From Actinomycetes bacterium (GTDB taxonomy: Bacteria; Actinomycetota; Actinomycetes; Propionibacteriales; Propionibacteriaceae): a stretch of DNA of 5,450 bases. The stretch lies in the NCBI GenBank assembly GCA_023387135.1, contig JAEWIK010000334.1, positions 1-5,450 of the forward strand. The letters run 5' to 3'. Under the pieces are notes generated by a model that worked only from the letters and a program-made list of their open reading frames with translations, was not told the origin of the DNA and did no database searches. The translations under genes were made by a program, and so were the position numbers. Each line of letters starts with the position of its first letter. The first letter of the stretch is position 1. This document shows positions 1 through 5,450 of this stretch, in pieces.

Positions 1-2
1 CG

Positions 3-881
3 TTCAACTACTCCAACCGGTCGGCCTTCCTGGCCGGCGGCTGGGACTTCATGGCGAGGACGGCGTCGGGTGCCGCCCGCAACACCGAGCAGACGTCGGG
101 ACGCGTGGTGACCTACGCCTCGACAGGGCTGGGCATCCCGGCCGACAGCGGCGACCTCTGGGAGACCGCCAACAACTCGCGCAACACTGTCTTCCGCGAC
201 CTGCCGTCCGACTGGACGAGCGCCGAGGTCTCGCTGACGTCCTGGGCGCCCAACGGCAACTACCAGCAAGCCGGCGTGCTGATCTACGACGACGACGACA
301 ACTACGTCAACATCACCCGCAACTACAACGGGACGCAGCGCCTCATGTTCGTGAGGGAGTCCGCCGGTGTGACCCAGACGATCGCGTCGGCGGCGAACAC
401 CTCGACGAGCATCAGGCTGCGCTTCCAGCGGTCGGGGAACGCGATCACCGCGTCGTTCTCGCTCAACAACGGCCAGACCTGGACGACCGGTGGCACCGTC
501 ACCCAGCAGTTCAACCGGCCGCGCCTCGGCATCTTCGTCGGCGGCAACACCAGGAACGGCACCCCGCCGGTCGCCACCCTCGGAGAGGCAGTCATCACGT
601 CGGTGAACGCCACCTACCCGACGGCGTCCGTCACCACGTCGGCCACGCCCACCGCCTCGGCGACCCCGACCGGGACCGCCAGCACCACGACGAAGAAGAC
701 GTCGACCGCGACGCCGACCGCGACGGCGACCGCCACGCAGACGCCGACACCGACCCCGACGCCCACACCCACCCCGACGCCCACACCGACGCCGTCACCC
801 ACTCCCACACCCACCCCGACGCCGACGCCCACAGCAACCGCTGCGTCGACGCCGGCTCCCACGCCGACCACCACCCAGTAG
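3..881 (+). CDS. Secreted protein with concanavalin A-like (GH43_C2/DUF1349-type) domain and C-terminal Thr/Pro tail (5'-partial)
   Basis: The reading frame is open to the left edge, so the start and any signal peptide lie outside. An in-frame ATG at 51 is internal: the 16 codons before it (including an NRSAFLAGGWDF stretch) read as good protein. 292 residues are visible. Roughly residues 35-205 look like a concanavalin A-like beta-sandwich of the kind found at the C-terminus of GH43 xylosidases and in DUF1349 proteins. Supporting motifs are AGVLIYDDDDNYVNI, a RLRFQRSGNAITASFS strand, a NNGQTWTT turn and RLGIFVGG. Such domains bind or pack against carbohydrate. From about residue 208 the sequence becomes Ala/Thr/Pro-rich, residues 247-276 are an S/T-Pro repeat, and it ends in TPTTTQ. 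No LPXTG sorting signal or final membrane helix is seen. No catalytic domain is visible; one could lie upstream. Role inferred: extracellular glycan binding or remodelling. The domain family is fairly secure, the function is not. Confidence 0.82.
   Translation, partial: FNYSNRSAFLAGGWDFMARTASGAARNTEQTSGRVVTYASTGLGIPADSGDLWETANNSRNTVFRDLPSDWTSAEVSLTSWAPNGNYQQAGVLIYDDDDNYVNITRNYNGTQRLMFVRESAGVTQTIASAANTSTSIRLRFQRSGNAITASFSLNNGQTWTTGGTVTQQFNRPRLGIFVGGNTRNGTPPVATLGEAVITSVNATYPTASVTTSATPTASATPTGTASTTTKKTSTATPTATATATQTPTPTPTPTPTPTPTPTPSPTPTPTPTPTPTATAASTPAPTPTTTQ
741..830 (+). repeat. Hexanucleotide tandem repeat encoding 15 Thr/Ser-Pro dipeptides
   Basis: Fifteen consecutive 6-base units of the form ACN-CCS encode fourteen Thr-Pro and one Ser-Pro (795-800) dipeptides. 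Synonymous third bases vary (ACC, ACG, ACA, ACT; CCC, CCG), so the DNA repeat is imperfect while the peptide repeat is almost perfect. Thr/Pro tracts in secreted actinobacterial proteins are usually extended linkers and possible O-mannosylation sites. The reverse strand of this tract reads as a Val-Gly repeat, which is an artefact. Confidence 0.95.
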
Positions 882-894
882 CCGGCCGCGGAGA

Positions 895-921
895 GGGTGT
901 CCGCCGCCGCGGCGGGCACCC
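895..921 (+). terminator. GC-rich hairpin, candidate terminator between convergent genes
   Basis: An inverted repeat begins 13 bases after the stop codon at 881. Arm 895-905 pairs with 911-921, with one G-U pair (900/916) and a 5-base loop, giving an 11-bp very GC-rich stem. No T-tract follows, which is common for actinobacterial terminators. A second smaller palindrome (922-935, gggtgg/ccaccc) lies immediately after. It could stop transcription from the left gene and protect the opposing gene. It is a structure call only. Confidence 0.45.
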
Positions 922-981
922 GGGTGGCCCCACCCCTGACGCACGGCGGGCGTGACGCCTGACGATGCGCTGCGGCGCGGT

Positions 982-996
982 GGGCGAGTTGCGCCC
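982..996 (-). terminator. Weak hairpin downstream of the minus-strand co-polymerase gene
   Basis: A 5-bp stem (gggcg 982-986 with cgccc 992-996) and a 5-base loop lie about 60 bases beyond the stop of the minus-strand gene that ends at 1055. It is short and lacks a T-tract, so it is only a possible minus-strand terminator. Apart from this and the hairpin at 895-921, I see nothing else in the 882-1054 gap. Confidence 0.15.
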
Positions 997-1054
997 GAGC
1001 GACAGCTGACGGAGGCAGTGAGGTCAGTCTGGCAGGGCTCTCGTCAGGGACGTG

Positions 1055-1702
1055 TCAGGCGTAGATGCGGCGGCGACGGGCGGCAGCCAGTTCGACCAGC
1101 CCCACGCCGAGCATCGTGAGCACGATCCCGAGGGCCGCCACCATCGCCTGTGCACGGCGGGGCTGGCCACGCATCACGACGATCGAGGGCTCCACCGGTG
1201 CGACCTTCAGCGTGATCCTGTCGACCGCCGGGACCTTCGCCTCGTCCTGGATGGCTGTCAGCTCGGTGGCGATCCTGGTCACCGCGTCGGCCCGACGCTC
1301 GACGACGAGTTCGGGAGTGGGCGCGGCGATCTGGATGTCGAGGGACTGGGAGTCGTAGTCGTTCGACCACTGTCCGCCGTTGTCGGGGAGCTGGATCAGG
1401 GTGCCGTCGCTGACCCCCCGCCCCACGAGCGTCACGGCCATCGAGGACACCTTGGTGGGGGTGTCATTGCCATTGATCCGCTTCGCGACGACGCCGGCGG
1501 TCACGACGAGCGACACCAGCCTCAGGCCGAGGCTGTTGGGATTGTGCTGGCTGGCGGGCGACACGAAGAAGACAGTGGAACGCGAGTAGTAGACAGACGG
1601 TTTGGTCTGGATGGCGTAGAGGGCGAGCGCGGTGCACAACAGGCCGATGAGGACGACGTACCAGCGTCTCCCCATCGCGGCCAGCGTGTCCCACAGCGTC
1701 AC
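1055..1702 (-). CDS. Wzz/chain-length-determinant-like membrane protein, short form (polysaccharide co-polymerase family)
   Basis: 215 residues from GTG at 1702. It has the two-helix layout of polysaccharide co-polymerases. An N-terminal helix at about 13-31 follows an RRWY motif, then comes an extracytoplasmic domain (about 32-183). A second helix lies at about 184-206, and a basic RRRR stop-transfer end closes the protein. There is no Walker A/B or tyrosine cluster, so no fused kinase. The segment before helix 2 has spaced prolines (P169, P172, P181), reminiscent of the Pro-rich motif of Wzz proteins. An ATG at 1789 would add 29 residues and has an AAGGA upstream. I reject it because that stretch has many A/T-ending and rare codons (AGA, ATA, TTG, GTA) and no counterpart in the paralogue at 1896. 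Family role: modulating chain length or export of a polysaccharide at the membrane. It is transcribed divergently from its paralogue. The two share an RRWYxVLxGLL core, a Pro/Tyr/Arg/Thr pattern after helix 1, an NP near residue 55, and an R-x-NG-D motif near residue 77. Confidence 0.85.
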   Translation of the reverse strand: MTLWDTLAAMGRRWYVVLIGLLCTALALYAIQTKPSVYYSRSTVFFVSPASQHNPNSLGLRLVSLVVTAGVVAKRINGNDTPTKVSSMAVTLVGRGVSDGTLIQLPDNGGQWSNDYDSQSLDIQIAAPTPELVVERRADAVTRIATELTAIQDEAKVPAVDRITLKVAPVEPSIVVMRGQPRRAQAMVAALGIVLTMLGVGLVELAAARRRRIYA

Positions 1703-1706
1703 GTCG

Positions 1707-1717
1707 CCTCGTCCCCC
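1707..1717 (-). promoter_or_regulatory. Shine-Dalgarno site supporting the GTG start at 1702
   Basis: Read on the minus strand this is GGGGGACGAGG. The GGGGGA part ends 9 bases before the GTG and the GAGG part ends 4 bases before it. The first spacing is suitable and the site resembles the G-rich ribosome binding sites of the genes at 1896 and 2972. Together with the codon-use break upstream it decides the start in favour of 1702 over 1789. Confidence 0.55.
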
Positions 1718-1800
1718 AACCCGGATACCGCCTGCACGGAAATCTACGTGTTCCCGCGTTATTCTGCACCCCTCGACCAAACGAGGCATTCTGATTCCTT

Positions 1801-1826
1801 GGCGCTCCGTGTAAGCTCAGGGCGCC
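1801..1826. repeat. Imperfect inverted repeat around a candidate -10 box, possible operator
   Basis: Arms GGCGCTC (1801-1807) and GGGCGCC (1820-1826) match at 6 of 7 positions as inverted copies, separated by 12 bases that contain TAAGCT (1812-1817). Regulator half-sites placed symmetrically about a -10 box would suit repression of the gene at 1896. No regulator gene is visible in the window, and in GC-rich DNA a repeat of this quality can arise by chance. Confidence 0.25.
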
Positions 1827-1895
1827 GAATGGTCGGGGGACTTTCGCACTGTTTCACCCCTGTCTGCCGGCACTTCACGGGGGGAGTTCCAACGG

Positions 1896-2924
1896 ATGAG
1901 TCTGCGCCAGATCCTTCGTACGCTGTGGCGGCGGTGGTATCTCGTGCTGCTCGGGCTGCTGCTCAGCGGAGCGCTCGGTTATGCGGGCTACGCACTTGCA
2001 CCACCGGCGTACGAGGCCCGCGGCACGATCCTGCTGTTGCCGTCCAAAGACCAGATGGCGACGGGTGGACGTAACCCGTTCCTGCAACTCAACAATCTCG
2101 ACTCGATCTCCGGCATCGTCATCGCACGCCTCAATGGCGACGACGCGATCAACGCCTTTGAAGAGACGCACCCCACGGCGGAGTATGTCGTTCAGCCCGA
2201 TCTCACGATGCGGGGCCCGACAATCCAGGTGATTGCGACCGACGAGACCGAGGAGGGTGCCCTCAACGTCCTCAACCTCCTGCTCGACGACGCGACCCGG
2301 ACGCTGCTGGACGTGCAGACCGAGCAGAAGGTGCCCAAGCCGGCGATAGTCGGTTCGATGCGCCTCGTCGTCGACTCCACCGCCGAGCAGCAGACAGACG
2401 CGACGGTCCGGACGGCCATCGCCGCCGGCGTGGCGGGCCTGCTCGCCAGCGGCATCCTCGTGTTCGCCATCGACGGCCTGCTGTTGCGCAGGCGGCACAA
2501 CCAGGAGAACCGCCAGGGCCAGCCCGGCAGGGCGCAGCCACGCGGCCGCAGGGGCGCCGGCAAGAACGCCGACGACGAGCCGGACAACAGCCTGCAGCCC
2601 GAACTGCCGGAGGAGACCGAGCCCGCCGAGGTCACCGAGCAGCCCGCGCCGGTCAAAGCGCGCACCCGGGTGTCACGGCCGCGCCGGGTCGGCAAGCCTG
2701 CCGGCGCGCCGAAGCCCGAACCCGAGCCCGGAGTCGCCGGGGAGACTGCCGCTGTCGAGTCGCAGGAGACCGCCGCGGCCGACGCCGACGCCCCTGCCGA
2801 GGAACCGACGTCGGGCGAGACCGACGCGGGCCGGGCGGACGCCGCAGAGCCCGAAGCCTCCGACGGCGAGCCCACGACGGCGGGCGACAGGCTGGCCTCG
2901 ACCGACACCACCTGGCGGGCCTAG
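1896..2924 (+). CDS. Wzz/chain-length-determinant-like membrane protein with long charged cytoplasmic tail
   Basis: 342 residues from ATG at 1896, with GGGGGGAG (1879-1886) 9 bases upstream. The core of about 200 residues has the polysaccharide co-polymerase layout: helix 1 at about 14-34 after WRRWY, an extracytoplasmic domain at about 35-170, and helix 2 at about 172-196 closed by RRR. It parallels the divergent 215-residue paralogue, including the R-x-NGDD motif near 78-83. It lacks the spaced prolines that the paralogue has before helix 2. Residues 197-342 form a low-complexity, probably disordered cytoplasmic tail. Its charge blocks alternate: basic about 198-223, acidic 226-248, basic 254-272, acidic 274-322. 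No Walker motifs or tyrosine cluster are seen, so it is not a tyrosine kinase. The tail codons are strongly GC-ending, while the first third uses more A/T-ending codons. It lies 47 bases before the polymerase/ligase gene, probably as one operon. Role inferred: setting chain length or coupling assembly to export, with the tail as a partner-docking region. Confidence 0.87.
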   Translation: MSLRQILRTLWRRWYLVLLGLLLSGALGYAGYALAPPAYEARGTILLLPSKDQMATGGRNPFLQLNNLDSISGIVIARLNGDDAINAFEETHPTAEYVVQPDLTMRGPTIQVIATDETEEGALNVLNLLLDDATRTLLDVQTEQKVPKPAIVGSMRLVVDSTAEQQTDATVRTAIAAGVAGLLASGILVFAIDGLLLRRRHNQENRQGQPGRAQPRGRRGAGKNADDEPDNSLQPELPEETEPAEVTEQPAPVKARTRVSRPRRVGKPAGAPKPEPEPGVAGETAAVESQETAAADADAPAEEPTSGETDAGRADAAEPEASDGEPTTAGDRLASTDTTWRA

Positions 2925-2971
2925 TGCCCGCCACCGCGCGTCACCGGCGGACCGAGCGCGGGGGGCTGTAG

Positions 2972-4345
2972 GTGTCCCTGGCGTCGGCCATCCCTGACGA
3001 GACCAGGCCCAGGGCGGACGCCGCCACCTGGGTGCTGGTGTACGTCGTCGTGCTGTACGCCATCCCGTCCCGGCTCGTCATTCCCGCGCTCGGCAGTGCC
3101 GGGGCGCCGTCCCTGGCCATCGGCCTCGTCAGCTTCCTGGCGTGGGCCCTCTACCAGATCGGCAAGCCGCGCAGCGACGCCGAGCTGTTCCAGCCGCGCC
3201 CGGTCAGGCGCGCGCTCGTGGTGTTCCTGTTGTGCGTGTGCCTCAGCTACGCCGTCGGGATGGCCCGGCCCATCGACGGCGACGAGGTGAGCCCCGCCGA
3301 CGTCGCGCTGCTGGCCGTCCTGTCGTGGTCGGGGACCCTGCTGATCGCCAACGACGGCATCCCGTCGCTCCCCCGGCTGCACACCCTCGCCCACCGGCTG
3401 GCGTGGGCCGGCGGCCTCATGGGCCTGCTGGGGATCGCCCAGTTCCTCACCGGCGACATCCTCATCAACAGGATCTCGATCCCCGGCCTGCGGGCCGCGC
3501 AGTTCGAGGTGTTCACCCGCAGCGGCTTCATCCGTCCGTCGGGGACCGCCACCCACCCCATCGAGTTCGGCATCATCCTCGCGATGATGATGCCGTTCGC
3601 GCTGCACTCGGCCTACCTGGAGGGCAACCGCAGGATCACGCGCTGGCTGCCGTCGCTGCTGCTGGGAGTCTCCATCGCGCTCACGTTCTCGCGCTCTGCC
3701 TACATCAGCACCGTCGTCGCGCTGCTGATCCTCGTCATCGGCTGGCCGTGGAAGCGCCGCTTCTGGTTCGCCGGCGGCCTGCTCGCCCTCTGCGTCGTGC
3801 TGTTCGCGGCAGTCCCCCGGCTCTTCGGGACGATCGGCTCGCTGTTCCGCAATGTCGACACCGACCCCAGCATCAGCTCGCGCACCGAGAGCTACGACCT
3901 CGCCTTCAAATTCTTCTTCCAGTCGCCCTTCTTCGGCAGGGGCCTGGGCACCTTCCTGCCGAAGTACCGCATCTTCGACAACCAGTACCTGCTGCTGCTC
4001 GTGAGCATCGGCGCCGTGGGCGCGCTCGCGATGATCCTGCTGTTCGCCAGCGGCCTTCGCTCGGCCTTCGCCGTCACGAGGTCTGCCCACGAGCCCGACG
4101 CGCGCGACCTCGCGCTCAGCGTGGGAGCGTCGGTGGCGGCGGGGGTGGTGAGCCTGGCGACCTTCGACGCCTTCGCCTTCCCCATGACGATGGGCACGCT
4201 GTTCCTCGTCCTGGGCATCGCCGGCGCGCTGTACAGGCTGGCGGGACCCGTCCCGGTGGTGCCGCGGCCGCTCTTCCGCAGGGGCAGGACGCAGGCCGCC
4301 GAACAGCGCAAGCCTCGCCCGGTTCCCCTTCCGGTTGGTGTCTGA
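2972..4345 (+). CDS. O-antigen polymerase/ligase-family polytopic membrane protein (Wzy/WaaL type)
   Basis: 457 residues from GTG at 2972, preceded by GGGGGG (2960-2965) at 6 bases spacing. The length is usual for the family. About 11-12 hydrophobic helices are evident, roughly at 20-40, 46-62, 80-97, 109-127, 140-160, 196-215, 226-239, 244-260, 263-281, 337-362, 380-398 and 402-424. The Wzy_C-type signature is clear. LTFSRSAYIS (237-246) leads into a helix, then a large extracytoplasmic loop (about 282-336) contains SSRTESYDLAF and FFGRGLGTF, followed by FDNQYLLLLVSIG at the next helix. The family transfers or polymerises lipid-linked glycans on the outer face of the membrane. Polymerases and ligases cannot be separated by these motifs, but co-polymerase genes upstream and a glycosyltransferase downstream favour a polymerase. 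The C-terminal 33 residues are Pro/Arg-rich and probably cytoplasmic. Likely co-transcribed with the gene at 1896. Confidence 0.92.
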   Translation: MSLASAIPDETRPRADAATWVLVYVVVLYAIPSRLVIPALGSAGAPSLAIGLVSFLAWALYQIGKPRSDAELFQPRPVRRALVVFLLCVCLSYAVGMARPIDGDEVSPADVALLAVLSWSGTLLIANDGIPSLPRLHTLAHRLAWAGGLMGLLGIAQFLTGDILINRISIPGLRAAQFEVFTRSGFIRPSGTATHPIEFGIILAMMMPFALHSAYLEGNRRITRWLPSLLLGVSIALTFSRSAYISTVVALLILVIGWPWKRRFWFAGGLLALCVVLFAAVPRLFGTIGSLFRNVDTDPSISSRTESYDLAFKFFFQSPFFGRGLGTFLPKYRIFDNQYLLLLVSIGAVGALAMILLFASGLRSAFAVTRSAHEPDARDLALSVGASVAAGVVSLATFDAFAFPMTMGTLFLVLGIAGALYRLAGPVPVVPRPLFRRGRTQAAEQRKPRPVPLPVGV

Positions 4346-4361
4346 TGGGTGTGACAAGCCA

Positions 4362-4391
4362 TGGTCAGGCCCGGCAGGGGTCAACTAGACT
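4362..4391 (+). promoter_or_regulatory. Candidate sigma-70-type promoter for the glycosyltransferase gene
   Basis: TGGTCA (4362-4367) and TAGACT (4386-4391) are separated by 18 bases. Each matches 4 of 6 bases of the TTGACA/TATAAT consensus, including the conserved TA...T of the -10 box. Transcription would begin near 4398 and give a leader of about 75 bases. The leader contains a possible hairpin (CGGG 4401-4404 with CCCG 4419-4422, inner GTG/CAC pairing). The 127-base gap after the preceding stop fits an internal promoter, though readthrough from upstream is equally possible. Confidence 0.4.
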
Positions 4392-4456
4392 GCCGCCGCA
4401 CGGGTGGTGCCCCCCACTCCCGGGACCGCGCCATTGAGTACGGACGGAAGTGAACC

Positions 4457-4465
4457 AAGGAGGAG
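4457..4465 (+). promoter_or_regulatory. Near-perfect Shine-Dalgarno site of the glycosyltransferase gene
   Basis: AAGGAGGAG lies 7 bases before the ATG at 4473 and contains the full AGGAGG core (4458-4463). It is the strongest ribosome site in the window and fixes the start, suggesting efficient translation compared with the G-tract sites of the other genes. Confidence 0.85.
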
Positions 4466-4472
4466 ACCCGGG

Positions 4473-5450
4473 ATGCTCGATCACGCGATAGTCGTCGCCA
4501 CCCGCAACCGGCTCGACATGTTGCGCATCACCCTCCCGCTCATGGTGCACCAGACCAGGGCCGCCAGCCGCATCGTTGTCGTCGATCGGAGCGACGACCA
4601 CGAGGCGGTTAAGGCCTACTGCGAGGAACTGGCTGCCGAGGCGCCCATGCCCTTCCAGGTGCTCTACGGCGAACAGGCCAACCTCCCGGCGCAGCGCAAC
4701 CAGGGCCTCGAACTGGTCACCGAGCCCGTCGTCATGTATCCCGACGACGACTCGATGTGGTACCCCGACACCGCCGAGCAGGTCATGGGCGTGTACGAGG
4801 CCGACACCAACGGACGCTTCGGCGCCGTGTCGGCGACTCCCGTCCAGACCCCTCCCACACAGGGTGCGACCGAGGTCCCGCTGCGGAAACTCAGGTTCAC
4901 CAACATCACCTTCATCATGGACCTGCGCAACAGGCTGGAGACCGCCCTCGTCCCGCAGCCCTTCGAGGTCTACGGACGCAAGCGGATCTCCGAGCTCTCC
5001 CCCGCCGCCAGGGCCGACGGGCTCGACGACTTCCCGCTGATCGAGACCATCGCCGGGTACCGCATGAGCTTCCGCACCGAGGTGGCGAAGGCAGTGCGGT
5101 TCGACCCCGTGCTCGGTTCGCGCATCGGCTACGCCACCCACGAGGACAAGGACATGGGCCTGCGAGTGCTGGCGTCGGGCTCGCTGATGGCGGCAGCCCC
5201 TGCCGGGCTCGTCTTCCACAATGTCGCGCCCGGCCAGCGCACCGGCGGCTTCTCCTACGGCTTCTTCCACATCTTCAACTACCTCTACATCTGCAAGAAG
5301 GTCTTCCCCGAGCACTCGCGTGCCCTCGCCGTGACCCACAGGTACCTGTCGTACAAGGTGTTCCTCTACGGCCTGCGCCGGTCCGACCAGTACGCGCTCG
5401 ACGTCCACCGGGGAGCAAAGGCCGCCCTGTCCGAATACGACACGATCATG
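4473..5450 (+). CDS. Family 2 glycosyltransferase (3'-partial)
   Basis: 326 codons are open from ATG at 4473 to the right edge with no stop, so the C-terminus is missing. The GT-A fold pattern of GT2 is present in order. A nucleotide-binding strand MLDHAIVVATRNR (1-13) is followed by IVVVDRSDD (34-42) and NLPAQRNQGL (70-79), a common GT2 motif. VVMYPDDDSMWYPD (86-99) holds the DxD metal/nucleotide-sugar site (D91-D93). HEDKDMGLR (223-231) holds the ED acceptor-side motif that carries the likely catalytic base (E224/D225), and an AGLVFHN strand (244-250) follows. The Tyr/Phe-rich segment after residue 258 (FSYGFFHIFNYLYI) may be a membrane-associating helix. Family role: transfer of a sugar from a nucleotide donor to a lipid-linked acceptor or growing glycan at the cytoplasmic face. 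The sugar cannot be read from sequence. It sits downstream of the polymerase/ligase gene on the same strand, which fits polysaccharide repeat-unit assembly. The opposite-strand open frame is a codon-bias shadow. Confidence 0.92.
   Translation, partial: MLDHAIVVATRNRLDMLRITLPLMVHQTRAASRIVVVDRSDDHEAVKAYCEELAAEAPMPFQVLYGEQANLPAQRNQGLELVTEPVVMYPDDDSMWYPDTAEQVMGVYEADTNGRFGAVSATPVQTPPTQGATEVPLRKLRFTNITFIMDLRNRLETALVPQPFEVYGRKRISELSPAARADGLDDFPLIETIAGYRMSFRTEVAKAVRFDPVLGSRIGYATHEDKDMGLRVLASGSLMAAAPAGLVFHNVAPGQRTGGFSYGFFHIFNYLYICKKVFPEHSRALAVTHRYLSYKVFLYGLRRSDQYALDVHRGAKAALSEYDTIM

Larger units (their letters stand above)
1703..1895. promoter_or_regulatory. Divergent promoter/control region between two co-polymerase paralogues
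   Basis: 193 bases that are less GC-rich than the flanking genes, especially about 1740-1800. Both flanking genes point outward, so promoters for both should be here. Plus-strand candidate: TAAGCT at 1812-1817 as -10, with a weak -35 (TTCTGA, 1789-1794, 17-base spacer). It would give a leader of about 70 bases and a GGGGGGAG ribosome site at 1879-1886. Minus-strand candidate: TAGATT (complement of 1741-1746) as -10, without a recognisable -35. It would give a leader of about 30 bases to the GTG at 1702. Two inverted repeats are present: CCTCG/CGAGG (1771-1775, 1782-1786) and GGCGCTC/GGGCGCC (1801-1807, 1820-1826). That promoters exist here is likely; the individual boxes are weak. Confidence 0.5.

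Noticed and set aside
614..919. Minus-strand Val-Gly repeat frame
   Set aside because: It is the exact complement of the Thr/Pro-coding repeat, so it is an artefact rather than an elastin-like protein.
1052..2074. Plus-strand open frame (340 codons) across the minus-strand co-polymerase and the divergent region
   Set aside because: It runs through a well-supported minus gene, the control region and the start of the next gene. The product is His/Arg/Asp-rich without any domain-like pattern.
1055..2924. Tyrosine-kinase-fused co-polymerase (BY-kinase, Wzc type)
   Set aside because: Neither paralogue has Walker A/B motifs or a C-terminal tyrosine cluster, and both are too short for a fused kinase domain.
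2921..4384. Long minus-strand open frame (487 codons) opposite the polymerase/ligase gene
   Set aside because: It is a shadow of GC-rich codon bias. The product is a low-complexity Arg/Glu/Gly/Asp/His mixture, while the plus strand has clear membrane helices and family motifs.
3142..4437. Second plus-strand frame (431 codons) inside the polymerase/ligase gene
   Set aside because: Arg/Pro/Ala-rich product typical of an out-of-frame read. The overlapping frame has real transmembrane segments and motifs.
4345..4437. Possible 30-residue ORF overlapping the polymerase/ligase stop as TGATG
   Set aside because: It has the overlap seen in coupled genes but no distinctive peptide. It contains rare or A/T-ending codons (AGA, ACT, TCA) and runs over the candidate promoter. 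Probably the chance tail of an out-of-frame read.
4398..4472. Riboswitch in the glycosyltransferase leader (cyclic dinucleotide classes considered)
   Set aside because: Only a short imperfect hairpin is visible, and I could not match any known riboswitch core to the sequence.
4365..5408. Minus-strand open frame (347 codons) opposite the glycosyltransferase
   Set aside because: The plus strand carries ordered GT2 motifs with a perfect ribosome site. The minus product is a Val/Gly/Asp/His-rich shadow.

Overview
The window is chromosomal DNA from a high-GC Gram-positive bacterium, most likely an actinomycete (Actinomycetota). The support is the strong G/C bias at third codon positions, GTG starts and G-rich Shine-Dalgarno sites. 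No marker gene allows a genus call. The content is typical of the end of a cell-surface or extracellular polysaccharide biosynthesis locus.

Layout, left to right. Positions 3-881 (+) hold the 3' part of a secreted protein, open at the left edge. It has a concanavalin A-like beta-sandwich and then a Thr/Pro tail that runs to the C-terminus. A GC-rich inverted repeat (895-921) follows in the 173-base gap between convergent genes. Positions 1055-1702 (-) encode a short Wzz/chain-length-determinant-like membrane protein, with its start reassigned here to a GTG. A 193-base divergent control region (1703-1895) separates it from a second Wzz-like paralogue at 1896-2924 (+), which carries an extra cytoplasmic tail of about 145 residues with alternating charge. 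Next comes a polytopic O-antigen polymerase/ligase-type protein (2972-4345, +). After a 127-base leader with a plausible promoter there is a family 2 glycosyltransferase (4473 to the right edge, +, truncated by the window).

Inferred working model: the glycosyltransferase adds sugars to a lipid-linked repeat unit at the cytoplasmic face. The Wzy/WaaL-type protein polymerises or ligates the flipped units outside the membrane. The two polysaccharide co-polymerase-like proteins set chain length or couple assembly to export. No flippase, tyrosine kinase or initiating transferase is visible here, so the locus must continue beyond the window. The secreted lectin-like protein may bind or remodel surface glycans, but only position links it to the locus.

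I found no RNA gene, CRISPR array, insertion sequence or phage signal, and no clearly new system. The points most worth a second look are the divergent pair of unequal co-polymerase paralogues, the charge-patterned tail, the unusual terminal Thr/Pro tract, and the inverted repeat centred on a candidate -10 box between the paralogues.
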